A stretch of DNA of 64,000 nucleotides from an uncultured Bacteroidales bacterium (lineage in GTDB: Bacteria; Bacteroidota; Bacteroidia; Bacteroidales; UBA932): assembly GCA_934691625.1 (NCBI GenBank), contig CAKUTA010000002.1:62001-126000 (forward strand). The letters run 5' to 3'. Each line of letters starts with the position of its first letter. Within the stretch, counting starts at the first letter, position 1. The notes below the pieces were generated by a model. That model made no database searches. It was not told the origin of the DNA and was given only the letters and a program-made list of their open reading frames with translations. Below are positions 53,337-63,030 of the stretch, one piece after another. The translations under genes were made by a program, and so were the position numbers.

Positions 53337-53883
53337 TCCCGTATAAAGCTGCACCGGGATCCTGTGGCAGGGTGAAAAACCTTATCTTTATCCCGGCTCG
53401 GAGATTGCGAAATCAACTATTTCGCATCTCTGGTAGAATTGACACATCAGTTCGAAATCCCTTGTTGAAAACTTTTTTCCAAAGCCAGGCTAGGGTGAGA
53501 AACCTGTTTTCGCGTAATTTGTTAATTTATAGTTAGTTGATGTTTTTTTCAAAATTGAATTATGCGTTTCAGGCTTGTACCAAATAACGTGAACAAACCT
53601 AGACGCATTTTTTTGTTAATTGATTAAATGCTAATAAATTGATATTTAATTAATTAACTAAAATCTGCGCTCTTGATGGCACTCTTTATCTAGTGCAAAC
53701 TTGAAGTCAGTGTCTGCTGCGACCTCACCTAAGAACGCCCCCCCCATCCTTACCTGTAGTTAGCCTGAATTGCACAAGTCTGCCCAAACATATAACTCCT
53801 GCAATGCCAAAGCGGATATAATTGCAATTCGTATGCAACGAAGCAGATAGAATCTGCATTTACTATTAGATAAACATACTTAT
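53337..53883. other. AT-rich gene-free region upstream of the second TonB receptor
   Basis: No gene is seen here. The central part (53500-53670) is strongly AT-rich, with TTAATTAATTAACTAAAATC-type sequence. A tract of eight C residues lies at 53738-53745, 138 bases before the receptor ATG. I find no consensus TAnnTTTG promoter. It was the chromosomal flank of tRNA-Ser before integration. Confidence 0.5.
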
Positions 53884-56304
53884 ATGCAAAAGGTGATTCT
53901 GGTGGCTTGTGCCGCCATTCTTGCAGTCAGCGTTTCTGCACAGACAAGGAAATGCACGGTCAGTGGATATATCCGGGACGAAAGTTCTGGAGAGACGCTC
54001 ATTGGCGCTGGTGTGGCGGTGGCATCTGCTGCGAAAGCGACAGGCGCCGTGACAAATGACTATGGATACTACACACTCACCATTCCTGCGGGGCGCATTG
54101 ACCTCGTATATTCATACGTCGGATGCGAAGATATATACAAGAACATTGACCTTCAGAAAGATACTGTTATCAATATCTCTCTGGCGCAGACCTCGTCACT
54201 GAAAGCTGCGACGGTCGTGGCACGGAAGGATGCTGGCGTCCAGTCAACCTACATGGGCGCGATGGAGATCCCTCAGGAGATGATTCAGAATACGCCGGTC
54301 GTGCTTGGGGAGCCTGATGTCATCAAGACAATCCAGCTGATGCCTGGAGTCCAGGGTGGAATGGAAGGCTTCTCCGGGCTATATGTGCGTGGTGGCGGCG
54401 CAGACGAAAACCTGATGATGCTTGACGGCACGCCTCTTTACAATGTCAGCCATCTGCTAGGGCTGCTGTCAGTCTTTACGCCGGAAGCTGTCAAGAAAGT
54501 CACGTTCTATAAAGGCTCGTTCCCTGCGAGGTATGGCGGGCGCGTGTCCAGCATAGTGGATGTCAGGACCAATGACGGAAATGCCAAAGGATTCCATGGC
54601 TCTGTAAGTGCAGGCCTGCTGGCCGAGAAACTGCATTTTGAAGGTCCTATGGTAAACGGGAATACGACATTCTCATTCAGCGCAAGAGGCATGCATACGT
54701 TTCTGTTTGACCGTCTCATAAAAGCCTGCGGAAGCCCTGCCAACTACGCCTTTTATGATATCAATGCGAAGGTGACACACCGTTTCAGCGATTATGACAG
54801 GCTTTTCGTGGCTTTCTATACGGGCCGCGACTATTTCCGTTACGATGATGCTGATAAATCAAGCTCGCGATACTATGGCGATGATTATGAACCATATACA
54901 CGATACGAGGAAGAAAGGAACAAGATGAACCTCCGCTGGGGCAACACGTTGACTGTCCTGAGGTGGAACCACATCTTCAGCAGCAAGCTGTTCGCAAACG
55001 TGTCTGCCTCATGGAACCGCTATAACATGAACCTGGTGACAAAGACAAGGGACATCCTCCAGTCCGAGACATCGAATTATGACAAGCAATACAGATATTC
55101 CTACATATCTGGAATACGGGATCTGGGAGCAAGAATCGACTTTGACTACACTCCTGCACCGGAACATCTGATAAAATTCGGCGGGGAGTATGTGCATCAT
55201 GTATATAGCCCTGAAGTCGAGAGGTCAGGCAATATAAACAGCATGGACGGAACCACAGAAAGGAATGATGAGAAGAATGATGCAAGTCCGCGCATGTATG
55301 GAAGCGAGGTGTCTGCGTACCTGGAGGACGACATGTCTTTCGGGGAGCATCTCTCGTTCAACCCTGGTGTGCATCTGAGCGTATTCGTGGTAAACGGCAA
55401 GACATACTTCTGCCCGGAGCCGAGGGCCGCCGTCAAGGTCTCATTCGGGAAAGGATGGGCTGTCAAGGCTGCATATTCCAGGATGTCGCAATATGTGCAT
55501 CAGCTGACATCCGGCAGCCTCAGCCTTCCTACCGATCTGTGGGTGCCTATAACTAAGGACATAAAGCCTGTGACATCGGATATCGCCTCTGTCGGGACCT
55601 ATTATACTGGACTTGAAGGATGGGAATTTTCGGTCGAGGGCTACTGGAAGAAGCTGAACAATGTCCTGGAATATAAGGACGGCAAGATGTCATTCTCCTC
55701 GGCCTCCAACTGGGAAGAGAATGTCGGGATGGGGCAGGGCCGCTCCTATGGCATGGAGGTATATGTGCAGAAGACATTTGGGAGGACGACAGGAACAGCC
55801 TCATACACATTGTCCAAGTCGGAACGGGTATTCAGGGACGGCTCCATCAATGATGGCAGATGGTTCCCTTTCGTGTATGACAGGAGGCATAACTTCTGCA
55901 TAAGCCTGAACCAGAAGCTAGGCAAGAGGATTGACCTCAGCGCAGTATGGACCTATTTATCTGGAAACTGGATGACGGTCCCGACAAGGCAGACAGTCAT
56001 AATGTCGCCTGACGGAACTGTCCTGGATACAGTGGACTATATCGAAAGCCGTAACAACTACAGACTTCCGCCTTCGCACAGGCTTGACTTCAGCGTGAAT
56101 GTACATAAGAAGAAGCGCCATGGCGAGAGAATATGGAACTTCGGGATGTACAATGCCTACGGTGCAATGAACCCTAACTGGGTCACAGTCGATTCCAGAG
56201 AGGTCAAGGACCCTTCCACGGGGGAGTCAACGTTTATTCCGGCATTGAGCAAGAAGACATTCCTACTTTTCCTGCCATCATTCAGCTACACATATAAATT
56301 CTAG
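53884..56304 (+). CDS. TonB-dependent receptor paired with DUF4249
   Basis: The 806-residue outer-membrane transporter has a signal peptide ending near SVSAQT. A CarboxypepD_reg domain follows (SGYIRDESSGETLIGAGVAVAS), then a plug with VLGEPDVIKTIQLMPGVQGG and LYVRGGGADENLMMLDGTPLYN, and a barrel ending FSYTYKF. This short receptor type, followed 4 bases later by a DUF4249 lipoprotein, is a recurrent Bacteroidetes pair without SusD. The substrate is unknown; the nearby peptidase suggests peptides as one option. Confidence 0.92.
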   Translation: MQKVILVACAAILAVSVSAQTRKCTVSGYIRDESSGETLIGAGVAVASAAKATGAVTNDYGYYTLTIPAGRIDLVYSYVGCEDIYKNIDLQKDTVINISLAQTSSLKAATVVARKDAGVQSTYMGAMEIPQEMIQNTPVVLGEPDVIKTIQLMPGVQGGMEGFSGLYVRGGGADENLMMLDGTPLYNVSHLLGLLSVFTPEAVKKVTFYKGSFPARYGGRVSSIVDVRTNDGNAKGFHGSVSAGLLAEKLHFEGPMVNGNTTFSFSARGMHTFLFDRLIKACGSPANYAFYDINAKVTHRFSDYDRLFVAFYTGRDYFRYDDADKSSSRYYGDDYEPYTRYEEERNKMNLRWGNTLTVLRWNHIFSSKLFANVSASWNRYNMNLVTKTRDILQSETSNYDKQYRYSYISGIRDLGARIDFDYTPAPEHLIKFGGEYVHHVYSPEVERSGNINSMDGTTERNDEKNDASPRMYGSEVSAYLEDDMSFGEHLSFNPGVHLSVFVVNGKTYFCPEPRAAVKVSFGKGWAVKAAYSRMSQYVHQLTSGSLSLPTDLWVPITKDIKPVTSDIASVGTYYTGLEGWEFSVEGYWKKLNNVLEYKDGKMSFSSASNWEENVGMGQGRSYGMEVYVQKTFGRTTGTASYTLSKSERVFRDGSINDGRWFPFVYDRRHNFCISLNQKLGKRIDLSAVWTYLSGNWMTVPTRQTVIMSPDGTVLDTVDYIESRNNYRLPPSHRLDFSVNVHKKKRHGERIWNFGMYNAYGAMNPNWVTVDSREVKDPSTGESTFIPALSKKTFLLFLPSFSYTYKF

Positions 56305-56308
56305 AGAC

Positions 56309-57334
56309 ATGAAGAAGTGCTGTAATATAATGATATGGATGACTGCGGCGGTGATGCTGTCCGCATCATGTGAACACTACATTGACCTGAAAAATGCCGG
56401 GCCTGAAAAACTGCTTGTCGTGAACGGCAACCTTATAAGCGGCGACACATTGCAGACCCTGCTTCTGTCGTGGAGCATGTTCGATGACGTCAAGCCAGTC
56501 AAGTCTGCTCACATTGATCTTTACGTGAACGGAAAGCTCGCGGCATCGTCTGATGAGGTGAAAGAACCTGACAGATATGCGGGCTATGCAGGAGAGATGA
56601 AGCTGACGGCGTCATTCAGGCCTGGTGATGAAGTACGCATAGCTGTAGATGCGGATGAAGCCCATGCCGAGACGGTTTCTGTGGCTCCGGATGTCCCGGT
56701 CATCAATGCCGTGGATACTTCAGTGTTCAAGGCGAAGGACAAGAACGGCGACATGGTGGACTGGTATATGACCAGAGTCACGCTCAAGGATATTCCAGGA
56801 GAGAGCAACTATTACCGGGTGCTCATGTCCGTGGAATCCGAGTTCCGCGCAAACCATGTATCTCCGGACAGCGGATATAAGGAAGACCAGTTCTTGTGCA
56901 ATGTCTCCAGCAATGTGGATTTCGACAATACTTACGAGAGCATTCTGTACAGGAAGCTGAATATCGGCATGGACGGTGATTCCGATGATAGTGACAATTA
57001 TTATGCAAACAAGTATAACCTATTCACTGATAACCCTTTTGCTGACGGGGAATATACGCTGAAGCTTGCTGTGCAGAAATTGATCCTGTACAATTCCTAT
57101 CCTGATTCATGGTCAAGCGATAAATTCAGGCCTGCGGAAAGCCGCAGCTTGCGTGTACGGGTATTGTCAATGTCCAGAAGCACATATAATTACATGAATG
57201 ATTATGCATTCGACAAGTCCGACCAGGGAGACTGGACATTCATCGGGGGGATCCCTTATCCGAGCAATGTGACCGGCGGTACCGGAATGGTATCGGTGAT
57301 GTCTCCTGCTGATTATGATGTGGAGCTTAAATAA
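56309..57334 (+). CDS. DUF4249 family lipoprotein
   Basis: The 341-residue protein has lipobox MLSASC. The mature sequence has the family pattern: YIDLKNAGPEKLLVVNGNLISGD at the start, a beta-sandwich with SAHIDLYVNGKLAAS, and late aromatic segments such as STYNYMNDYAF and GGIPYPSNVTGGTGMVSV. It is probably the surface or periplasmic partner of the upstream receptor. Function is inferred from pairing only. Confidence 0.85.
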   Translation: MKKCCNIMIWMTAAVMLSASCEHYIDLKNAGPEKLLVVNGNLISGDTLQTLLLSWSMFDDVKPVKSAHIDLYVNGKLAASSDEVKEPDRYAGYAGEMKLTASFRPGDEVRIAVDADEAHAETVSVAPDVPVINAVDTSVFKAKDKNGDMVDWYMTRVTLKDIPGESNYYRVLMSVESEFRANHVSPDSGYKEDQFLCNVSSNVDFDNTYESILYRKLNIGMDGDSDDSDNYYANKYNLFTDNPFADGEYTLKLAVQKLILYNSYPDSWSSDKFRPAESRSLRVRVLSMSRSTYNYMNDYAFDKSDQGDWTFIGGIPYPSNVTGGTGMVSVMSPADYDVELK

Positions 57335-57340
57335 AAGATT

Positions 57341-57931
57341 ATGAGACAGATATGTAAATATGCGGTTTTCGTCTCCGTGCTGCTGGCAGCTGTATCCTGT
57401 GGCAAGGACAAGGTGGAGTATGATATGACAGATGCAGGGAGAGCTGCGATGGACAGGCTTGTGGGCGTGTATGAGATCGCAGGGGCTGAATGGGATGGTG
57501 TTCCTGTGGATCTGGATGGCGATGGTGCCGCATCCCCCATATATGATGAGCTTGTGAAGGTATCTGCCATGGAGAACGCAGAGATTGAGATAAGCATGAC
57601 AGCTCCTTACAATACCCGTACGGACATTATCCTGCCTATGGAGGAAATCAGGTATGGTGATGTGTCCTGGAGAGAATACGGCGTTCCGGCAGCTTTCAAG
57701 GTGACGAGCGGCGGAGAATATGAGCTCGGTATAGATGAAAATGTCGGTTTCATCTCCGATGAGACATGGAACCGGGCTTATTTCTACAAGATGAAAGTGA
57801 CAGTTGCCGGCGACGATGAGATTGACATTAAAGGATACACTTTCCTTTATGATGCACGTAGCAGGGAGATTGTCAATGGCTGGCTGACATATAGATTCAA
57901 GTGCATCTCCGGAAAGGGCAGGACAAGATAA
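57341..57931 (+). CDS. Lipoprotein of unknown function
   Basis: The 196-residue protein has lipobox LAAVSC followed by GKDKVEYDMTD. The rest is beta-rich, with GVYEIAGAEWDGVPVDLDGDGAASPIYDE, lipocalin-like in pattern. I do not recognise a family. It starts 7 bases after the DUF4249 gene and is the third gene of that operon, followed by a hairpin terminator. Confidence 0.75.
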   Translation: MRQICKYAVFVSVLLAAVSCGKDKVEYDMTDAGRAAMDRLVGVYEIAGAEWDGVPVDLDGDGAASPIYDELVKVSAMENAEIEISMTAPYNTRTDIILPMEEIRYGDVSWREYGVPAAFKVTSGGEYELGIDENVGFISDETWNRAYFYKMKVTVAGDDEIDIKGYTFLYDARSREIVNGWLTYRFKCISGKGRTR

Positions 57932-57934
57932 GGT

Positions 57935-57960
57935 ACGCACGGATTGTGCGTTTCCGTTTA
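57935..57960 (+). terminator. Terminator of the receptor/DUF4249 operon
   Basis: ACGCAC and GTGCGT form a 6-bp stem around GGATT, followed by TTCCGTTTATTT. It lies 3 bases after the stop. Confidence 0.55.
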
Positions 57961-57980
57961 TTTGACTAAATTTGACTGAT

Positions 57981-58001
57981 ATTGGAACGGTCTGTTCCAA
58001 T
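57981..58001. promoter_or_regulatory. Perfect dyad upstream of the S9 peptidase gene
   Basis: ATTGGAAC-N5-GTTCCAAT is an 8+8 inverted repeat, 80 bases before the peptidase ATG. It is preceded by a TTTGACT direct repeat (57961 and 57971). No T-tract follows, so an operator is more likely than a terminator. A repeat-end-like AGAAGTTGTTTTGAAA lies just downstream at 58038-58053. Confidence 0.45.
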
Positions 58002-58080
58002 GATTTTGAAACTGGCAGATAAATAATGCCAGGGATGAGAAGTTGTTTTGAAAGTCCCTGAGCAGAAACAGTATTGATAT

Positions 58081-60531
58081 ATGGCATTGATGAAGAAAGC
58101 GATGGTCTTCACGGCGGCTTTGGCAATGTTTGCCGCAGGCATGAGTGCGCAGACTCGCGATGAGAGAATGGTGCGTACTCCGAACTATGAACTTGCAGAG
58201 AGATTTTCAGCCAAGCGGGTGGGGCAGATGGTCTTCACCACAGCTGTGAGACCTGAATGGTTCCGCAGCGGTGACAGGTTCATCTATCAGTGGAAGACCT
58301 CAGAAGGGACAAAGTATTATATAGCCGACCCGAAGGCGGGCAAGACTGAAGAGGCTTTCGACATGGAAAAGATGGCGATGCAGATCACGAGCATTGTCCG
58401 CGACCCGTTCGATGCGCAGCATCTTCCGATACGTGACCTTGGCATTGACCAGAAGGATGACAATGTCCTGAAATTCGATATTCAGAGTTCGCAGGAGAAG
58501 AAGGACACATCGAAGAATGCAGCTCCGGGGAAGCTGACATATCATTTCCGCTACGAGATATCCAGCAGGAAGCTGACATACAGCACTGCTGACGAGGAAG
58601 ATAAGTATCCATACTGGGCAAATGTCTCTCCTGACGGCCTCATCGGCGTCTATATGAAGAACTCCAACCTCTTCTGCATGGACACATTGAACATGCGCAA
58701 GGCTGCCAAGGATCCTGAGGACAGCACCATCGTGGAGCATAGGATAACCTCGGACGGATTCAGGGAATTCTGCTACGGCATAGACAATTATTCCGGCAAC
58801 ACGGAAACCGATTCGACCAAGCGTGTATTTCCTTCGGAACTTGTGTGGTCTCCTGACTCGAGACATCTGGCAGTGATGCGCTGGGATATGCGCCCTGTGA
58901 AGGAACTCTGGGTCATTAACTCCCTCAGCAGTCCGCGTCCGACGCTCGAGACATATAAATACCAGATGCCCGGCGAGGCAGGCCCGTCAGGTCATCTCTA
59001 CATCTTCAATGCATCCGACTGGTCGTCGCATCAGGTGAAAATCAATGCCTTCAAGGATCAGGATCTGGCAATGCAGACTGCACCGAGGACTGTTTCGGAC
59101 CAGTTCGACGAGTTCTACAGCTACAGGTGGCTCGGTGATAATGACGGGTTCTATCTGAACAGGATGAGCAGGGACCTGAAGCGTCTGGATATATGCTATG
59201 TCGGTATCGGGAGCGACAGTACAAGGACGGTTATTTCCGAGAGGATGAACACATACGTCGAGAACCGCCCTCTCAGGCTGCTGGACGGAGGAAAGAAGAT
59301 GCTCCACTGGTCCGAGAGGAACGGATGGGCCAATCTCTATCTGTACAATGCCGACGGCACATTGATAAGGAACATTACAGAAGGTGCATACCATGTGGAT
59401 GATGTGCTGGCTGTCAATGAGAAGGAAGGTTATGTGCTTTTCCGTGCCTGCGGCAGGGAGAAAGGCGAGAACCCTTATCAGATGCATGTCTATCGGGTAG
59501 GGCTGCAGGGCGGTGAGCCTAAGCTGCTCGACATGCCTGACATGAACATAGACGCTATCGCGTCGGAAGACGGCAAATACTTTATAGCCAATTATTCCCG
59601 TGTCGATTTCAAGCCTGCATCTGCGCTCTATGATGCCGGAGGAAAGAAAGTATGTGACCTTGGAGAGGCGGATTTCTCCTTGCTGTTTGCTGCAGGATAC
59701 AAGTTCCCGGAGCGCTTCAAGGTGAAGGCAGCAGACGGTATAACGGATCTCTACGGCGCCATCTACAAGCCGTTTGACTTCGATTCCACGAAAGTATATC
59801 CTGTCTGCGACTACGTGTATCCAGGTCCTCAGGTGGAGGCGAACAATATCGAATGGAGCAGGGGATTCACCAGGACCGACAGACTCGCCCAGCTTGGATT
59901 CATTGTCATAACGGTAGGCAACAGGGGAGGACATCCAGACAGGTCCAAGTGGTATCACAACTATGGATATGGCAATCTCCGTGACTATGGTCTGGAAGAT
60001 CAGAAATATGCCATCCAGCAGCTTGGAGCACGGTATCCATGGGTGGACCTCAGCCGCGTCGGCATACATGGGCATTCTGGCGGCGGATTCATGTCCACAG
60101 CTGCCATATTGAAATATCCTGATTTCTTCAAGGCTGCCGTATCTTGCGCAGGCAATCATGACAACAGCATCTATAATCGCTGGTGGAGTGAGCAGCATCA
60201 TGGAATCCAGGAGAAGATAGAGGCTGGGGACACCACTTTCGTATATTCTATCGAGACGAATCCGCAGATTGCGTCCAACCTGAAAGGCCATCTGCTGCTT
60301 GTTCACGGCGACATTGACAATAATGTGCATCCGGCGAACACCATCCGCGTGGTAAACGCCCTGATCCGGGCGAACAAGCGTTTCGACATGCTCATACTGC
60401 CTGGACAGCGCCATGGGTTCGGGGATATGAACGAGTATTTCTTCTGGCGCATGGCTGACTGGTACAGCGAGTGGCTGATGGGTGCATGCGAGCGGCACGA
60501 GGTGGACATAAAGGAAATGAATAACGACTAG
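58081..60531 (+). CDS. S9 family (DPP-IV-like) dipeptidyl peptidase
   Basis: This exported serine peptidase has 816 residues, with a signal peptide ending near GMSAQT. An eight-bladed beta-propeller (WSPDSRHLAVMRWDMRPVKELWV, YRWLGDNDGFYLNR) precedes the alpha/beta-hydrolase domain. The triad is S666 in GIHGHSGGGF, D746 in VHGDIDNNVH, and H778 in GQRHGFGD. It is likely periplasmic and releases N-terminal dipeptides, as in Porphyromonas DPP-IV. Specificity for proline is not proven from sequence. With the S46 enzyme at 40.5 kb it indicates peptide use. The next lipoprotein gene starts 12 bases on. Confidence 0.93.
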   Translation: MALMKKAMVFTAALAMFAAGMSAQTRDERMVRTPNYELAERFSAKRVGQMVFTTAVRPEWFRSGDRFIYQWKTSEGTKYYIADPKAGKTEEAFDMEKMAMQITSIVRDPFDAQHLPIRDLGIDQKDDNVLKFDIQSSQEKKDTSKNAAPGKLTYHFRYEISSRKLTYSTADEEDKYPYWANVSPDGLIGVYMKNSNLFCMDTLNMRKAAKDPEDSTIVEHRITSDGFREFCYGIDNYSGNTETDSTKRVFPSELVWSPDSRHLAVMRWDMRPVKELWVINSLSSPRPTLETYKYQMPGEAGPSGHLYIFNASDWSSHQVKINAFKDQDLAMQTAPRTVSDQFDEFYSYRWLGDNDGFYLNRMSRDLKRLDICYVGIGSDSTRTVISERMNTYVENRPLRLLDGGKKMLHWSERNGWANLYLYNADGTLIRNITEGAYHVDDVLAVNEKEGYVLFRACGREKGENPYQMHVYRVGLQGGEPKLLDMPDMNIDAIASEDGKYFIANYSRVDFKPASALYDAGGKKVCDLGEADFSLLFAAGYKFPERFKVKAADGITDLYGAIYKPFDFDSTKVYPVCDYVYPGPQVEANNIEWSRGFTRTDRLAQLGFIVITVGNRGGHPDRSKWYHNYGYGNLRDYGLEDQKYAIQQLGARYPWVDLSRVGIHGHSGGGFMSTAAILKYPDFFKAAVSCAGNHDNSIYNRWWSEQHHGIQEKIEAGDTTFVYSIETNPQIASNLKGHLLLVHGDIDNNVHPANTIRVVNALIRANKRFDMLILPGQRHGFGDMNEYFFWRMADWYSEWLMGACERHEVDIKEMNND

Positions 60532-60543
60532 ACACTCTGATTT

Positions 60544-61341
60544 ATGAAAAGTTTATTAAGACCAATGATGATGCTTGCTGGCGTGGCAATGATAGCTGTG
60601 GCCTGCGGCGAGAGCAATGTCAATGTTGACAGAGTCAATGTGGATATTTCCGAGGCCCTTTCACCTGAAAGGACGGATTCTGTGAAAGTTACCGTGAATG
60701 TGGAATATCCCGTATCCGGGCTTTCAGACAGCGTGAGAACATCAATGTGCGAAATCATTGTCGGAGCGGCTTTTGGCTCGGACTATGCCGGACTTGACGT
60801 GAGCAGTGCATCAGCGAAATGGGCAGCTGATTTCGTCAGCGAATACCGCAGCACCAGCATGGAGCTGCTTGAAGAAATGAAGGCATCAGGCGAGATGTTG
60901 CCTGTCAATGGAGGCACTTTCTCATGGCAGAATACTCTGGATGGATATTTCTCCGGAAGATATAAGGACATAATCAGCTATACTGTAAGCAACTATGTGT
61001 TCGAGGGCGGAGCTCATGGCTCTACGGTGGAGACGTCCGTAAACATGTCCGTCAAGACAGGAAAGCAGATTTCAGAGGAAGATTTCTTTATCCCTGGATA
61101 TAAGGAAGGCCTGTCAGCGGTGCTTACTGCGCACCTTCGCGAATCGATGCCTGACCAGGACTCCTACGAAGCGCTTTTCATAAAGGACATCGAGCCTAAC
61201 GGCAATTTCAAGGTGTCGGAGCGGGGGCTTACATACGTTTACGGTCAGTATGAAATCGGCCCATATTATCTAGGCATCATAAAGGTGACAGTTCCTTGGG
61301 ATGAACTGGGCGACCTCGTCCGTGAACATCCTGTGATATAG
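60544..61341 (+). CDS. DUF3298/DUF4163 (RsiV-like) lipoprotein
   Basis: The 265-residue protein has lipobox IAVAC. The mature part has the DUF4163 region (VNVEYPVSGLSDSVRTSMCEIIV) and the C-terminal DUF3298 region (ISYTVSNYVFEGGAHGSTVETSVNMSVKTGKQISEEDFF, then QYEIGPYYLGIIKVTVPWDEL), as in RsiV-type lysozyme-binding proteins. It lacks the anti-sigma N-terminal part, so binding or structural function in the envelope is the safest reading. Co-transcribed with the S9 peptidase. Confidence 0.85.
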   Translation: MKSLLRPMMMLAGVAMIAVACGESNVNVDRVNVDISEALSPERTDSVKVTVNVEYPVSGLSDSVRTSMCEIIVGAAFGSDYAGLDVSSASAKWAADFVSEYRSTSMELLEEMKASGEMLPVNGGTFSWQNTLDGYFSGRYKDIISYTVSNYVFEGGAHGSTVETSVNMSVKTGKQISEEDFFIPGYKEGLSAVLTAHLRESMPDQDSYEALFIKDIEPNGNFKVSERGLTYVYGQYEIGPYYLGIIKVTVPWDELGDLVREHPVI

Positions 61342-61437
61342 AAGCATATACATAAAAACCTGTTTATCCTTTTTTGTCCGGTTGGTGGCACATAGAATAT
61401 TTTGCTGTGTGATTGAAGACTCCTACAAATTAATGAT

Positions 61438-62991
61438 ATGAAGAAAATCCTTATGACATTGGCCGTGCTTTGCTTCGGAGCAGCTGTCTGCTTCGGGCAG
61501 GGCTCGGCTCTTGACGCTCTGCAAAGGCGTTTCGTGGATCTCAGGTTCGGTATGTTCATACATTTTAACATGCCGACATACGTAGATGAGGACTGGCCAG
61601 ATCCGGATGCTTCTCCGGAATTGTTCAATCCGGAAAAACTGGACTGCTCGCAATGGGCCAGGGCTGCGAAATCGGCAGGCATGACATACGGATGCCTGAC
61701 TACGAAGCACCATAGCGGCTTCTGCATCTGGGATACGAAGACTACCGGCTACTCGGTGATGAGCAGTCCGCTTAAGAGGGATGTGGTGAAGGAGTATGCC
61801 GAGGCATTCCGTGCGGAAGGGCTTGATGTCATGCTCTATTATTCGATTCTGGATACGCATGCCCATCTGCGTCCGGGATGGATTACCCCGGAGCATAAGG
61901 ATCTGATAAAGGAGCAGCTGAGGGAACTGCTGACCGGATACGGCAAGATTTCGGCAATAATAATAGACGGATGGGATGCCCCGTGGAGCAGGATATCATA
62001 CGACCAGATTCCTTTCGAGGAAATATATTCATTGATAAAGTCCATACAGCCTGACTGCCTGGTGATGGATCTCAATGCCGCCAAATATCCGGCAGATGCA
62101 TTGTTCTATACGGATATAAAGTCATACGAGCAGGGTGCAGGCCAGCACATTGACAAGGAGACCAATGCCCTTCCTGCATTGTCATGCCTTCCTATACAGA
62201 AGACATGGTTCTGGAAGACATGGTTCCCTCAGGCTCCGGTGAAAGATGTGGAAATGCTTGTGAATGAGAATATTGTGCCGATGGGTAAGGCATATTGCAA
62301 CTTCATCCTTAATGTCGCGCCGAACCGTGACGGGCTTATGGATGATAATGCCCTGAAGGCCTTGAAACAGATAGGGAAGGCCTGGGCGAAAGCAGAGCCT
62401 GGTGCTGCGGAGAAGGCTGCAGAGGCGAGATCTCACGACTATAAAGCTGAAGATTCACGTTTCTCTGGATGTCCGGCTCCTATAACGGCCTCAAATATTG
62501 CCAAGGGGCGCAGGGCGGACAGCAGCTGGAGTTATGATATGGAGATTTCAGAGTTTGCAGCGGATGACAATTTCAAGTCTGCATGGGTGGCGAATGCTTT
62601 AGGGACGGACGAGCCATATCTGACTGTGTTTCTTGATAAGGAGGTGCCGTTCAATATGATAGCGCTTACAGAGGAGAACGGGTCCGAAATCCGCAGATAC
62701 CGTCTTGACGCCCGCGTCGGCGGACTGTGGCATGAGATAATGGAGGTCAATGCAGCAGATGCAAGTGGCGCTTCTGCGTCGGCAGGGGAACTGCTGGTTT
62801 CATCCGATGCCGGACGTGCGCTTTCCGTGAAGAAGAACGGCAGGGTTACCATCATGCGCTTCAGCGACATATATGCTGATGCGGTACGCCTTACTGTGCT
62901 GGAGTCGCGCAAGACCTCAGCTCCTGACGGGGTATATGAATCAGGCAGCACTGTGGCTGTCTCCGAGCTGGGGGTCTATAAGGAGCGGTAA
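61438..62991 (+). CDS. GH29 alpha-L-fucosidase
   Basis: The 517-residue protein has a signal peptide ending at VCFGQG. The GH29 barrel shows LRFGMFIHFNMPTY, YGCLTTKHHSGFCIWDTKTTGYSV, the nucleophile region AIIIDGWDAP (D177 likely), and FILNVAPNRDGLMDDNALKALKQIG, the highly conserved closing motif. Residues about 350-517 form an F5/8-type beta-sandwich (SWSYDMEISEFAADDNFKSAW). It removes terminal alpha-L-fucose from host or dietary glycans in the periplasm. Length and motifs are normal. It is followed 39 bases later by the EEP-fold gene. Confidence 0.93.
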   Translation: MKKILMTLAVLCFGAAVCFGQGSALDALQRRFVDLRFGMFIHFNMPTYVDEDWPDPDASPELFNPEKLDCSQWARAAKSAGMTYGCLTTKHHSGFCIWDTKTTGYSVMSSPLKRDVVKEYAEAFRAEGLDVMLYYSILDTHAHLRPGWITPEHKDLIKEQLRELLTGYGKISAIIIDGWDAPWSRISYDQIPFEEIYSLIKSIQPDCLVMDLNAAKYPADALFYTDIKSYEQGAGQHIDKETNALPALSCLPIQKTWFWKTWFPQAPVKDVEMLVNENIVPMGKAYCNFILNVAPNRDGLMDDNALKALKQIGKAWAKAEPGAAEKAAEARSHDYKAEDSRFSGCPAPITASNIAKGRRADSSWSYDMEISEFAADDNFKSAWVANALGTDEPYLTVFLDKEVPFNMIALTEENGSEIRRYRLDARVGGLWHEIMEVNAADASGASASAGELLVSSDAGRALSVKKNGRVTIMRFSDIYADAVRLTVLESRKTSAPDGVYESGSTVAVSELGVYKER

Positions 62992-63030
62992 TGAATAGCC
63001 TTGGAATAACCTTATTTAATAATAGCTTAA

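Noticed and set aside
58987..60498. 503-codon minus-strand frame opposite the S9 peptidase
   Set aside because: The plus strand encodes an intact catalytic triad and propeller, so the antisense frame is a shadow.
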